This document shows positions 1 through 10,721 of a DNA stretch of 64,000 bases, one piece after another; within the stretch, counting starts at the first letter, position 1, and the number at the start of each line of letters is the position of its first letter. Both the position numbers and the translations under genes were made by a program. This DNA is from Mimachlamys varia. Lineage: Eukaryota > Mollusca > Bivalvia > Pectinida > Pectinidae. Location of the stretch: assembly GCA_947623455.1 (NCBI GenBank), contig OX392529.1, positions 52,533,186-52,597,185 on the forward strand, given 5' to 3'. A model generated the notes under the pieces. It was not told the origin of the DNA. It did not search any database and worked only from the letters and a program-made list of their open reading frames with translations.

Positions 1-315
1 GAGGCAGATTCACACTGGTAAAACTTAAAAGTTGAAAGAGCAAAAGGTTGACAGGTGAAAGTTTCACACTAAGTCAGCTCTTTATTTTACATTGCAAATC
101 CAGACACTTAACCATCAACTCTACACACATAGTATACATGTATTTCAAATACATTTTCCAAGGTTAGGATATTGAAAGGATCTCTGATAACCAATGATGG
201 GTTTTCTTTGGATTCCAATCACTACTGCTAGTATGTCTGTGCTTCTACTTTTAAACAATGTTAGAGATTTGAAATTATACTTTTTCTAACCAAAGTATTT
301 TTTTTCTTATTGTAG
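1..315. other. Non-coding, probable intron upstream of transposon exon 1
   Basis: No coding potential was recognised. The stretch ends with a pyrimidine-rich tract and TTGTAG, a good 3' splice site for the exon starting at 316, so it is most likely an intron of the transposon gene whose 5' end lies outside the window. Confidence 0.5.
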
Positions 316-418
316 CACCTGCCCATGGGAACCCATTGTTGTGGTATATACCACAACAATGATTTCAAATACCTGGATCACTACAAGAAACATCACATGA
401 AAAAGGACCAGTATAAAG
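316..418 (+). CDS. Transposon gene exon (zinc-finger-like)
   Basis: Bounded by TTGTAG and GTATGT. It reads with no stop in the frame that joins exon 735-1962 through a split codon (G|AT). The peptide has Cys-Cys followed by FKYLDHYKKHH, the Phe-x5-Leu-x2-His-x3-His spacing of the second half of a C2H2 finger. The upstream Cys pair may lie partly in a preceding exon outside the window. Confidence 0.55.
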
Positions 419-734
419 GTATGTTGATGTAATGATGGTGTAATCACTTTAATAGCAACTATATATAGATACTGAACAGGGAAATAGTACCTCACTATAC
501 TGTTCAGTACATGATTTCCCTTTATGATCATAGCTTAAGCAGTTTTTGCATTATTTCATCAAATTATCATACTCATTTGTTTTATTGCACTCTTGTGTCT
601 ATTATGCATATGATACTACAGTTACCTCTGGAAAGTTGCCCATTAAGTCTCTCTCTAACTGCCAATATATGCCTTTGTTATGTTTTGGATATATATCGTA
701 TTTTGTAATTTGGTTTTTTCAATACATCTTTCAG

Positions 735-1962
735 ATAAACATGGATATAAATGGCAAAAAAATAGGAATCAGATGATGGAGCTAACCTCAACTCCTGCCT
801 TAACCACAACTCCTGTCTTAACCACAACTCCTGTCCTAACCACAATTCCTGTTCTAACCACAACTCCTGTCCTAACCACAATTCCTGTTCTAACCACAAC
901 TCCTGCCTTAACCACAACTCTTGCCTTAACCTCAACTCCTGCCTGAACCACAACTCCTGCCTTAACCTCAACTCCTGCCTTAACCTCAACTCCTGCCTTA
1001 ACCTCAACTCCTGCCTTAACCTCAACTCCTGCCTTAACCACAACTCCTGCCTTAACCTCAACTCCTTAACCACAACTCTTGCCTTAACCTCAACTCCTGC
1101 CTTAACCACAACTCCTGCCTTAACCACAACTCCTGTCTTAACCTCAACTCCTGTCTTAACCACAACTCTTGCCTTAACCTCAACTCCTGTCTTAACCACA
1201 ACTCCTGCCTTAACCACAACTCTTGCCTTAACCTCAACTCCTGTCTTAACCACACCTCTTGCCTTAACCTCAACTCCTGTCTTAACCTCTACTCCTGCCT
1301 TAACCACAACTCCTGCCTTAACCTCAACTCCTGTCTTAACCACAACTCTTGCCTTAACCTCAACTCCTGTCTTAACCACAACTCCTGCCTTAACCACAAC
1401 TCTTGCCTTAACCTCAACTCCTGTCTTAACCTCAACTCTTGCCTTAACCTCAACTCCTGTCGTAACCTCTACTCCTGCCTTAACCACAACTCCGGCCTTA
1501 ACCACAACTCCTGTCTTAACCACAATTCCTGTCCTAACCACAACTCCTGCCTTAACCACAACTCTTGCCTTAACCTCAACTCCTGCCTTAACCACAAATC
1601 CTGCCTTAACCTCAACTCCTGCCTTAACCTCTACTCTTGCCTTAACCTCAACTCCTGCCTTAACCTCAACTCCTGCCTTAACCACAACTCTTGCCTTAAC
1701 CTCTACTCCTGCCTTAACCACAACTCCTGTTTTAACCCCAAATTCTGCCCTTATTCCAACTCCAAATATTACCTCAACTCTGGATCCAACACTAACTCCA
1801 GCTCCTACTGGTACCTCTCCTTCCTTAACTGCTTCTGCTAACCCAACTCTATCATCACATCACCACCTGGATGAACCATCGGTACCTAGCCTTCACACCG
1901 GCACATCAATACACTTATTATGTTGTGGAGATGTGGAGTCTAATCCAGGTCCAACTTTTAAG
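735..1962 (+). CDS. Transposon gene exon: Thr/Pro hexapeptide repeat ending in 2A motif
   Basis: Acceptor TTTCAG at 729-734; donor AAG|GTAACT at 1962/1963. The 5' part reads KHGYKWQKNRNQ and then LTSTPA/LTTTPV repeats in frame 2, with a TGA at 944-946 (gccTGAacc in place of gccTTAacc). Near 1066 one unit has lost 4 bp, moving the same hexapeptide reading to frame 1, which stays open to the donor. The end of the exon encodes LLCCGDVESNPGP-TFK. The two lesions look like decay of one continuous ancestral frame. The reverse strand is also open (VKAGVEVKAR repeats) because of the 18-bp periodicity and is not considered coding. Confidence 0.6.
781..1736 (+). repeat. 18-bp coding minisatellite (LTSTPA / LTTTPV units)
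   Basis: About 53 units of the type TTAACC(T/A)CAACTCCTG(C/T)C. The period is 18 bp, so each unit encodes one hexapeptide. Variants alternate between Ser and Thr at position 3 and Ala and Val at position 6, with CTT (Leu) sometimes replacing CCT (Pro). One unit near 1066 is 4 bp short. It looks like a low-complexity, potentially mucin-like Thr/Pro spacer just upstream of the 2A motif. Confidence 0.9.
1915..1953 (+). other. 2A-type ribosome-skipping (Stop-Carry On) motif
   Basis: Codons 1915-1953 read LLCCGDVESNPGP, an exact match to the established D-(V/I)-E-x-N-P-G-P 2A core, with the Leu-Leu and Cys-Gly typical just upstream. Known 2A peptides cause the ribosome to skip the Gly-Pro bond, releasing the upstream product and continuing from Pro. 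Here the break would separate the zinc-finger/Thr-Pro part from a downstream product starting P-T-F-K and leading into the next exon's zinc finger. Activity has not been tested; the motif itself is unambiguous. Confidence 0.85.
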
Positions 1963-3087
1963 GTAACTATTATAAATTAATGGTGTTGTTTGCTCCGGAA
2001 TGTAATGATCAAGGCTACAAACAATATTTTCACTATTCCAGAAAAATCTTCCAGACCTGAGGACTCAAAAAGGAATTTCTATCCATTGGTTATTAAATTA
2101 GTTCAACTATGTGGATGTTATACCCCTAAACATAACCTGGGATTGGATAGATGTTATTGTTTTACTTGACTAACTAGGCCCTAAATGTATATACACTGTA
2201 AATCTACAATTGAGAATAATGTCCTTGCATGCATAGATTATGCTACGTTGGTAGTACAAACTTTGTGCAACTTTTCTCATAAACCCCTATACTATTAAGC
2301 AGATTTTATAAGCCTATAATTATCACATGATCATCATCATGGTAGACTTTGTAAGTCACCCGTGTTCCCTCTGCCCTCAAACAATTCTTGTTATTATTAT
2401 TTCTTAGGGAGACATTTCTTGTTATTGTAATTTCTTTAGTACTGGATGGGTCATTCCTCTCAAATTTTATTTGTGGGTTTCTCTATGTTTTTAGTTGTCC
2501 TACTGATTTGAAACACAATAAAACTGATTGGCAGCCATCTTTGATTTTTACAAAGCATGTTTATTGAGGGGTTTTTTTGGGGGGGGGGGGAGAGAAGGGA
2601 AACATACGGATCGGATGTACAAAATGTTTCTTTTTCCCCAATTCCATTTGAAGGTTCCCCTTGATTCCAAATCGTACTCCTTAGATTTTGGAAATGATCA
2701 GGAAAATGAAATTGATGACATACACCCATCTTTGTTCAGACAGTTAAATATTATCACTGTATTGCAATTTCTCTGTTGTTTATTGCCACAAAAGTTAGCA
2801 ACAATAAACTTACAGGTTTTCATATTCTTACTGTATTACCATACTTTTTATCCTTGAACAAGATCAGGTGGTCAACAAATAATTTCTGACTCTAATTAAG
2901 GGATTGTGTTTGTGCAGACATTGACACTAGCATTTGTTGTCATTTCTACTGAACTGTATATGGTTAAGCTTTACCCGGCATTGTCTTATTGTCAAAATAA
3001 ATATGAAAGTGAACACATTTTTATATTGTTATTAGGATGTATTATTTTGATACTATTATACATATTGCCCCTACATTTGTTTTGTAG
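1963..3087 (+). other. Intron between 2A exon and zinc-finger exon
   Basis: Begins GTAACT and ends TTTTGTAG; 1,125 bp, AT-rich. It includes a poly-T/poly-G run near 2571-2590 (slippage-prone). Joining the flanking exons gives TFKCNHQMC, a credible start of a C2H2 finger, which supports direct splicing. Short open frames here are not recognised. Confidence 0.6.
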
Positions 3088-3270
3088 TGTAACCATCAGA
3101 TGTGCCGTGCAGGTGAACCAGCCTTTGCCTCGATGCAGGATCTATCCAGACACATATCTACAAATCATGTGTTTGACATAATTTGTGGATGGGAAGGATG
3201 TGTTTATGGATATCCTGGCATCTTGGATCGAGATATGGAGGTTCATATCCTTGGACAACATATATATGGG
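3088..3270 (+). CDS. Transposon gene exon: two C2H2-like zinc fingers
   Basis: Phase 0 at both ends, bounded by TTTGTAG and GTAATT. The first finger reads C-x4-C, then FASMQDLSRHISTNH. The second reads CGWEGC, then RDMEVHILGQH. These have C2H2 spacing, probably for element-end DNA binding. They lie immediately C-terminal to the 2A break, so the predicted second product starts with these fingers. Confidence 0.65.
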
Positions 3271-3461
3271 GTAATTATTTTGATTTTTCAATATTTTGGG
3301 AAATATCTATGGATGCATATATAAACATACAGCATACAGCAGTGAAAAAGCTATATACAAAAATAAATTGCTAATTTGAATGGATTGAAATTTGTGTCTT
3401 GTAAACTAAGTATGAAGTTATTGGTGTATTTGTTTGTAATTTCATAACTTTGCCTTTGCAG

Positions 3462-3561
3462 AACACCATTTTTCAATCCTTTGACTCTTGGTGTAAAGCC
3501 CTTCCATCAGGTTTTTTTTGATGAACAGACAACCGACCTGAGACTTTGCCCCCCAGCCTTG
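3462..3561 (+). CDS. Transposon gene exon with T8 frameshift
   Basis: Bounded by CCTTTGCAG and GTAAGT. It reads NTIFQSFDSWCKALPSGFF in phase 0, then a run of eight T (3512-3519) forces a TGA. With seven T the frame continues into DEQTTDLRLCPPAL and exits in phase 0 into the next exon. This is either a real +1 lesion or a homopolymer sequencing error. Confidence 0.55.
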
Positions 3562-4000
3562 GTAAGTAAAATGTTAATAAAATAGCATTTGTAGGATGAT
3601 GAAATCATTTACTGTTACAAAGTTAAAGTTCCCACTATAAGTCCCCACCAAAACTACTGGAGGACTGTTGGTTGGTCTAGGAGCTACCATTACTAACATT
3701 TGTATGCAAGTATCTATGGGCAAGTGGAGTGTCATGCATTGAAACCAGGTTGTGTACCCTACTATAATTCTATACCAAAGGTTGCCGGAAGTGGATTGCT
3801 TGCAACTTTTTACTTTATTTGACCCAAGTTATAACTTGTGAAACTACCAATACATTATAATTACATAAGATGTTTAAATGATGCATTTTAGTAATGTACC
3901 TTTGTATTTCAATTTCCTTAGATATGTGCAGACTGTTATACTTATTACATACTGAATGTGGATAAAAGCTACTGACAGTTATGATTTTTATTTTATACAG

Positions 4001-7000
4001 AGATGCCACTTCAATGAACTTCTTTTGGATGCTTCATTTACCATTAATAAAAGGTACACCCTCCTCGACCACAAGATGTTCTTGTATCATCTTCAGAAGA
4101 AGAATCCAAAAGAATACTTCAAAGAAGTGGAAAGCTTCATCTCAAGACAGCCATCGGGGAAGTGGACATTTCAAAACAATCAATATGAAGTAATAAATCA
4201 GCAGTACCAGGTGAATACCAACAATCAAGAAAAGTTAAACCATCCTTTATACAATAATGTCTATTGTGTAAAAATACCTGACAACACTGATAAAAATAGT
4301 ATTGTCACTTCTAGACCTGAACTTTTAGGAACAAGTCTAACTTTACATGATACCAAAAGAGCCAAAAAAATGAAAACTTTCCATCAGTCATCAGAAACAT
4401 TTGATTCTCCTTGGAAGGGAGTTTTATTGAGTAATTTGGAGCACTGTAAGACAGGAATAATCACTGAATTGAAAATATTGGAACATTTGCAAAATAAATC
4501 TTTTATTTCAAAAACCACTAAATTTTTATTAGAGGCAGAAGATTGTGTAGTAAGGCTTTCAACAATACCTGGTACTACTGAGGGATTATTTGTATGTAAT
4601 GTATTTATGGTAGAGGTTGAAGGAAGGGAAATTTTTTATACAAGATATGTGGAATCTGGTTGTTATACTGGTTTTATGTCTCAGTGGGGAAAAGATCATC
4701 TACTTGAGACTTTAAATATTTCTCCAGATGTTTTGTTTTTAAGCCAGGTTGCTACATCTCCCGATATTGAAAGTTTACTTAAAAAACGAGAAAATGAAAG
4801 AATTTTAAAAGGCAAGAAAGGAAGGACAGACAAAAATTATAAATATAATTTAAAACACTTTAAACAACTTTTGGGAAACTGTTTAACCCATGCTGAAAAT
4901 TGTGATGTTAGTTTTGTATTAAATCTATCACATTGTGTCAGGAAGGGTTTTCATGCCAACATAGAGTCTGATTCTTCAGACGACTGGTTTTTACATACAA
5001 ATCTTTGTGGCAATGTAAAAAAACAGTGGCAAGATAAATTACAATCTTTCCCCCTTGAGAGACTTGTTCAACCAACCAAGTTGTCTGAGCATTTTTCAGA
5101 TGAATTTATTCCAAGGGTTTCTTCGTTGTTACACCAGTCAAATTTTCTGAACTATCTGTCAAATTGTCATTTTTTATTAAATGAGAAAGTTAGATTTGAG
5201 GAAAGATTTCCTACTTCCAAATCATTACCAAAATCTTTTCGTTACCAAATTACATGGCTGTTTTTGAGAAATGATACTTATAAACTATTCAATACTTTTC
5301 GCAGCTGTAAAAGTGAAGCTGAACTTATTTCTCAAACAAATGGAAGTTCAACTCACCTTGCTACAGATTTAGAAACTGTTTGTCCTAAAATTACTCCTTC
5401 ATTACAAATACAAAATTCTAGAAAAGGAATAGCTACAAGAGAAATGCTTTCAAGGGAGCTGGGTAGTACACCAATAGAAAATTTGGCTGACACATGTACA
5501 ATTTTTGATAGTTACCAGAGAGACATTATACATTTTGGCTCTCTGTTTGTTCATTCAAATAATGAGAATAAAATAGTTGTATTACTTAATGATTATAACC
5601 CTGAAAATGGAAAATTTCTAAATTATGACTATGTTCATACCTCTCGAGAAAGAACGGAGGATGGTTTTGTATATAGATGTTCATGTAGAATATATAAGAC
5701 TTTGATAGAATGTGCAAGAGGAGAAGATGTTTTTCAAAACAGTTTAATTGATGCTTCCACTTGTGTAAAATGTATGCATTGTCGGTTCCTCAAAGAATGT
5801 ATAATACAGAAGTTAATGAATGTTCAAAATGAGGAAACAAATCTTGATATCAAAATTAAAGAAGGTTTGAAATGTTGTGACCAACCCTTTGTTACCTTGA
5901 AGGGGAGGAATAATACAAAAAAAATTTCTGTTTCTAATTTACCACATTGTGACCCTTCTTTTGTGCATATTACGTTCAATGCATCTACATGTAAATATAT
6001 TATTTCATGTCTAAATGGATATTGTAAATCTGTAAGAGGAGCTAAACGAAACATTGAGTTATTTGATGGTTCTGATTCACTGTGTAAACATTTAAAATGT
6101 ATTCATCAGTCACAAGAATGGCAGAAATTTAAGGTAGAAACAAGTGGTGAATATTTTTTTGATAAAGCATCATTTGATGATGACATACCTGAAATTGAGT
6201 TAGAAATTGGGTCTGAATTATTAGCAGACACCAATGACAATAGTACATGTACGTTTTTTGATAGTTCTTCTGGTTTATGGCAATTTCCATGTAAAAGTTC
6301 CCACTCTGCAAAAAAAGAATGTTCAGAAGAGCTAGCTGCTGCTGTACAAAGGAGGGATTTATTAAACGATAAAAATGATTCTTGTGTCCCTCGCATTGAA
6401 GGATGTCTGAAAGGTCCTATACTGGTACAGTCTGTTCCTCTAACACCATGCCCTTGTGGAGCAGGTTGGACAAGTACTCTATATCCAGAAGGTATAACTG
6501 TATTTAAAAGGCTCATTCGACTCTATACTGAGATTGCCCCTGTTTTGTGTAACGTACATACTCGTACATGTGTTGCTTCCTCTTGCCTACTACCATGGGA
6601 TGAAGGGGAATCATCATGTATCCATGTGTATAGCTCTGATACAGCAGCAGGTGATGAGATTGGCTGGATGTTTGTGCATCAAGTTTTAAATTCAAAAACA
6701 ACTTTTTCAGGTTTTTGTAAAAGCATGACATCAACGTATAACCGGCGTTTCCCAAAATCGAGGGGTTTTATGGATCCAGGTGTATTTTTAAAGTGGTGGT
6801 TCAGCTGGGCATCTAATATGCGTATAGATTTCAGAAAACCTTGTGAGGTTTGTAAATTTACACCAAGCCAATTAGCTTGTGATGGAACAAAAATTGGAAT
6901 TGGATTTAGAAATGCTGTGTTTGAACCAATTGAAAAGCCCTCTGATCATACAATTCATCAAACTTTACACAGAAGATTAGATCGATGTTTCCTTAAAGGG

Positions 7001-8147
7001 TCTGTTGATATTTCAGCGGAAAACATGAGAGTCTGTAGAGAGCATCTTTTTTATATTGCAAACCAAGCTTCAGGTGATCAAAACTTGAATGAGGAAAATT
7101 TAAATGAAGATGTTTTTAATGCCAGGACAGATCTTCTTCAGAGTCTTTTACCTGAAGATGTAAAAATGTCATTTGACCGCTTCATGACAGATGGCATGTC
7201 TGACATGGAAAAAGCAGCGTATGGAAAGTTGTTGATCATGTTATCAACAACTGCACCATGATCAACTGTGGTTCCCAAGTGTATTGTGGCATCTTTGGGT
7301 GAACTACTTGATCATATAAGTGGTGATTACCAAAATGAAAATGGCGATAGGTATTTCAATGCCGCCATGCAAAATTTACGGTTTTATTGTCCTGAAGTAA
7401 GGGATATTATTGCAAATTCTATGTATTGCAATGATAACATTTTGCCACATGACATTCTGAAATTTATTAAGTATATTACAACCAGTGTAAGCTCGTTGGT
7501 TTCTTTTCCTCCTGAAGAAGCTGTAGAGCAGTTAGGCACCTATAACCCAGCCAAATATGGCAGAGCATATTACTTTTCTCCCAGTGGTTCTGCAGTGCGA
7601 AATATTCGTAAGTTTTCTATGGATGAAGGTAAAGCTGCTAAAAATATAGAATCAGATGATAGCCCCATGTCTTTTGAGACTTGTCATAAACTGTTTTCAA
7701 AAGCACAAATTTCAGTGAGAGGATCTACTTCTTTATTTTTGTGGTTTTGCCCATCACATGGTCACTGTTACGGTTTTCATATGGCATATGCAGAAGGCAG
7801 AAAAGACCCCTATGCATCTCTATACAGTCTGTAACTTGCAAGAATATTGTCTAAATGGAGAAAGTGGATATTTTGAAAATGTGCGATTTTTTCATGATAT
7901 ATTTCATGGATTCTCCCATAAATGTTCCAAGGGTTATAGGTCCTCCAGGCTTCTTGGTTTAGACACCATCAACTCAGAAATTTGTGAACAATTCAACAGC
8001 TTTTTACAATGCATCAAGCCAGCTGCTCGTCAAATGAATCAAACAAATTTTGTGTTTTACTTACAATTTTTCTTACATGTATGGAATGAACAAAAGCATG
8101 AACGATATAAGAAAAAAATTGCTGTTGCCCTTGCCGGCTCCTTTTGA
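4001..8147 (+). pseudogene. Transposase main exon (interrupted)
   Basis: Starts after ATTTTATACAG at 4000 in phase 0 with RCHFNELLLDASFTINKRYT and stays open to TGA 7259-7261. The same frame continues to 7834. The C-terminal segment (NLQEYCLN, FFHDIFHGFSHKC, NSEICEQFNSF, MNQTNFVFYLQFFLHVWNEQKHER) is in another frame to 8147. Between RKDPYASLY and NLQEYC the expected Tyr-Asp-x-x-Cys-like catalytic segment is absent, suggesting a small deletion as well as a frameshift. The ATG at 3956 lies in the intron and is not the true start. Two Cys-rich clusters and a Lys/Arg-rich segment (KKRENERILKGKKGRTDKN, about 4778-4836) are visible. Codons are AT-rich like the surroundings. Confidence 0.7.
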
Positions 8148-10040
8148 TTTTCCTTTTTTTGTATTTCAATGTTTTACAAATTTCTTAGTTTATGGTGTTG
8201 TATATTTCTTAGTTTATGGTGTTGTACTCGCATATGTTAGCTAGATAATTACATAGTACCAGTAAATATATGTTTTATTGGTGCTATTATGTATACATGT
8301 ATCTCGGGTATAAATGCCCCTTGTCTTTTAGGCCCATGGGTATAAGCTGCCTAATGTTTGTTCAACTTTTTTTTATTATTATGTATTACGTAATTGTTAT
8401 ATGACTTGTTCAAATCATAAGCTGGTAGTTACCCCGGTAAGCAACATTTGCTTTTGCCTTGGCCTCAGAATAGTATTATATATGTTGTTATATAAATATG
8501 GTGTCTGTGGTTTTGGACATCAATTTCTGTAGTGACATGTCTATGACACTGTACATACATGTATTTTGAATGAATTTCAATGGAGTTTCGTATATGACAT
8601 GGTAAAGGAAAAGTCTATTTAACTGATAATGATGTCCATGATGTCAGCATAAGTCTATCATTACTTATGGTAATTGAGAAGCGGTGGTGATTATAATTTC
8701 CTGTACCTTGCGCTGATTAGTAATAGTACAAGTACATCTTTAAAAATATACCTGACACTGTTGTTATGATATACTAGTATTCTTATGGTTTAAATTGACT
8801 TATTACAATTATGTCCATGATTATGAATACAAAATCCACAAACAACAACCATTGCCACGTTGATTGTGTAACAATTTTTGTACACTAATATGCTTAAAGG
8901 CATAAATGCCTATTGCTGAATAAAGAATATACCCAGTACATTTTTGTATATATGGTATCTGTAACAAGCCAATAACTTTGTATTGAGCAAGTTAAAGTAA
9001 CAATAGAGAACTTATTAACATAATATCAGGCTGTTATAGTAAATGTTATATTGTGATAATTATTGTTGAGGTTGACTTGGCCCTAGAATTGTATATTTTT
9101 TTTTTCAAGAATGTTTTAATTTCCAAAATCACATTTATTTGCAGGGATAAATATATTCCCTTAAACGCTATTTGATATATACGTAGTGAACTACATGTAT
9201 TTCAATCAAATCAGATAATGGATTAACTTGCAGATATAAATCTGACATTAGAACTTCAGAGAAGAAATGTGAAATATGTGATATTTAAGTTACTAGAACG
9301 TTCATAGAAATTCTATGGTACTTGGGCATAGTATCAATGCTTTTGAGGGATGCGATTATAGACCTTGAGCAGCAAATGCCACACACATGTTGTGTTGGGC
9401 AATGAATATAAGCTGTAACTTTATATGTAATTCTATAACTAAAACCAAATGAATGAAGCATTTAATCATACGTAATCATGTATATGATTTAATATATACA
9501 TATATATAATGTTATGATTTTTGAAATGACACGGATAACTTTCACACAAGTAACTTAACCAGTTGGATAAGTATGAGACAGACTATAATTGGTTTTCAAT
9601 TGTTTGCCTATATCAACACTTTCCTTTGTTATATAAAAGGTGAGGAACGTGGGAACCTCCTTAATATAGAAATGTCATATGTTGATCGCATAATATTCTA
9701 GTGATGTCACTCTCATAAATGATATTGCCATGTACATTTGCAATAGATGAAGTCTCATATGTTATTGTACTTCCATATTGATTTATGATGTGATATGGGA
9801 AAGGCAATGCAAGATCATTAAGCTTTGTATACCAATTATGCAGTTATACAATAATTCATCATATATTGCAGGCTTCTAAATGATATAATCTGAATGCCAA
9901 GCATTGATTTGTCTGTGAATATTTCTGTGTGCATCCTGAAATACAGTAATAGTTGTATATCTTCAACTTAATCAAATATACTTTTTGTACTTTGATATAT
10001 TTGTCTGTCTTATTTGCTAATTCGCCTGTTCCAGTACAGT
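8148..10040. other. Non-coding, AT-rich
   Basis: No open frame of interest, no tRNA or rRNA signature and no clear inverted termini. Presumably the 3' untranslated part and flank of the transposon (AATAAA near 8919) followed by unique sequence. Confidence 0.5.
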
Positions 10041-10499
10041 TACTGGATAGCTTATGTGTTGGTACTTTGTCCGTCTGTCAATTTGACTATTAAGACGTGT
10101 ATCTCCACGAAAACGGCTTAGCAGAATAAAACCATTTTTTGTGCTTACATCTTTAGGCCACAGGGATCCAAACCTTTAACAGATCGGGGTGATGGGTGCT
10201 GACTCATGGAGGTTGGATTCAAGTGTTATGTTGAAATATATTTGTGTTCAATGATGACTCGTGTACTTAAAGATTATCTCATAAACATAGAGATATATCT
10301 CATGTCTTATAAACCATTTCAACTGTTTTAGATACCTCATACATTTTATTCAAGATAGCTTTTATGGGGGCCTGTATCAGAGATACCGGTGCCCTATATA
10401 GCAATCACCCTATCCACAAATTGAGCTCCTTGTTGATAACTTAAGTATTTATTGACCAATTTACATGAAACTTTGTCAATATGTCCCGTTTACAAAATT

Positions 10500-10720
10500 A
10501 CCTACCAATGTGAAATTTTCACTTTCTACTATTATGAAGCAAAGTTGGTCAGAATTATAATCAATGGTTCAACAGATCAAAACATCAAGGTCAAAGGTAA
10601 AATCACCAGGTCAAGGCCAAATTTTGTACTTTTCTCTGATAAACATTTTGTATGAAGCAAAGTTGGTCCGAATTTAACAAGGAGTTAATTGACTTAAGAT
10701 CAAGCTCACCGGGGGTTTCA
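10500..10720 (+). repeat. Dispersed repeat arm (AAGTTGGTC / AAGGTCAAAGGT type), left of satellite
   Basis: Contains ATGAAGCAAAGTTGGTC twice (near 10537 and 10652) and CAAGGTCAAAGG. A related segment lies in inverted orientation on the other side of the satellite (13745-13860: TCAACTTTGCTTCAAGATG, ACCTTCACCTTTCG). A further direct copy is near 43290-43440. The pair appears to flank the satellite as inverted arms. Confidence 0.55.
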
Positions 10721-10721
10721 C

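Larger units (their letters stand above)
316..8147 (+). pseudogene. Decayed HMGXB3/KDZ-like DDE transposase gene with zinc fingers, Thr/Pro repeat and 2A peptide
   Basis: Five exons can be joined by GT-AG sites with matching phases: 316-418, 735-1962, 3088-3270, 3462-3561 and 4001-8147. Protein order: zinc-finger-like segment, (L-T-S/T-T-P-A/V)n repeat, 2A motif, two C2H2-like fingers, short linker, then a roughly 1,300-residue transposase part. The last exon has Cys/His clusters (CSC...CVKCMHC near 5680-5780; CPCG...C...C near 6448-6600), a likely first catalytic Asp in ACDGTKIG (codon 6881), FFHDIFHGFSHKC (Asp codon 7896) and NSEICEQFNSF (Glu codons 7977 and 7986). I recognise the C-terminal half as similar to vertebrate HMGXB3-type proteins and KDZ-associated Cys-cluster transposases; that is from memory. 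Lesions: TGA at 944-946, 4-bp deletion near 1066, extra T in 3512-3519, in-frame TGA at 7259-7261, and a frame change near 7760-7835. The copy therefore cannot make an intact transposase. The element ends were not identified. Confidence 0.75.

Noticed and set aside
678..1721. 347-residue reverse-strand open frame of VKAGVEVKAR-type repeats
   Set aside because: It is the antisense of the 18-bp minisatellite; an 18-bp period without stops opens several frames at once. Splice sites, 2A motif and phases support the + strand.
3956..4000. ATG at 3956 as start of the long transposase frame
   Set aside because: The 15 codons before 4001 lie in an intron ending ATTTTATACAG; upstream exons join in phase at 4001.
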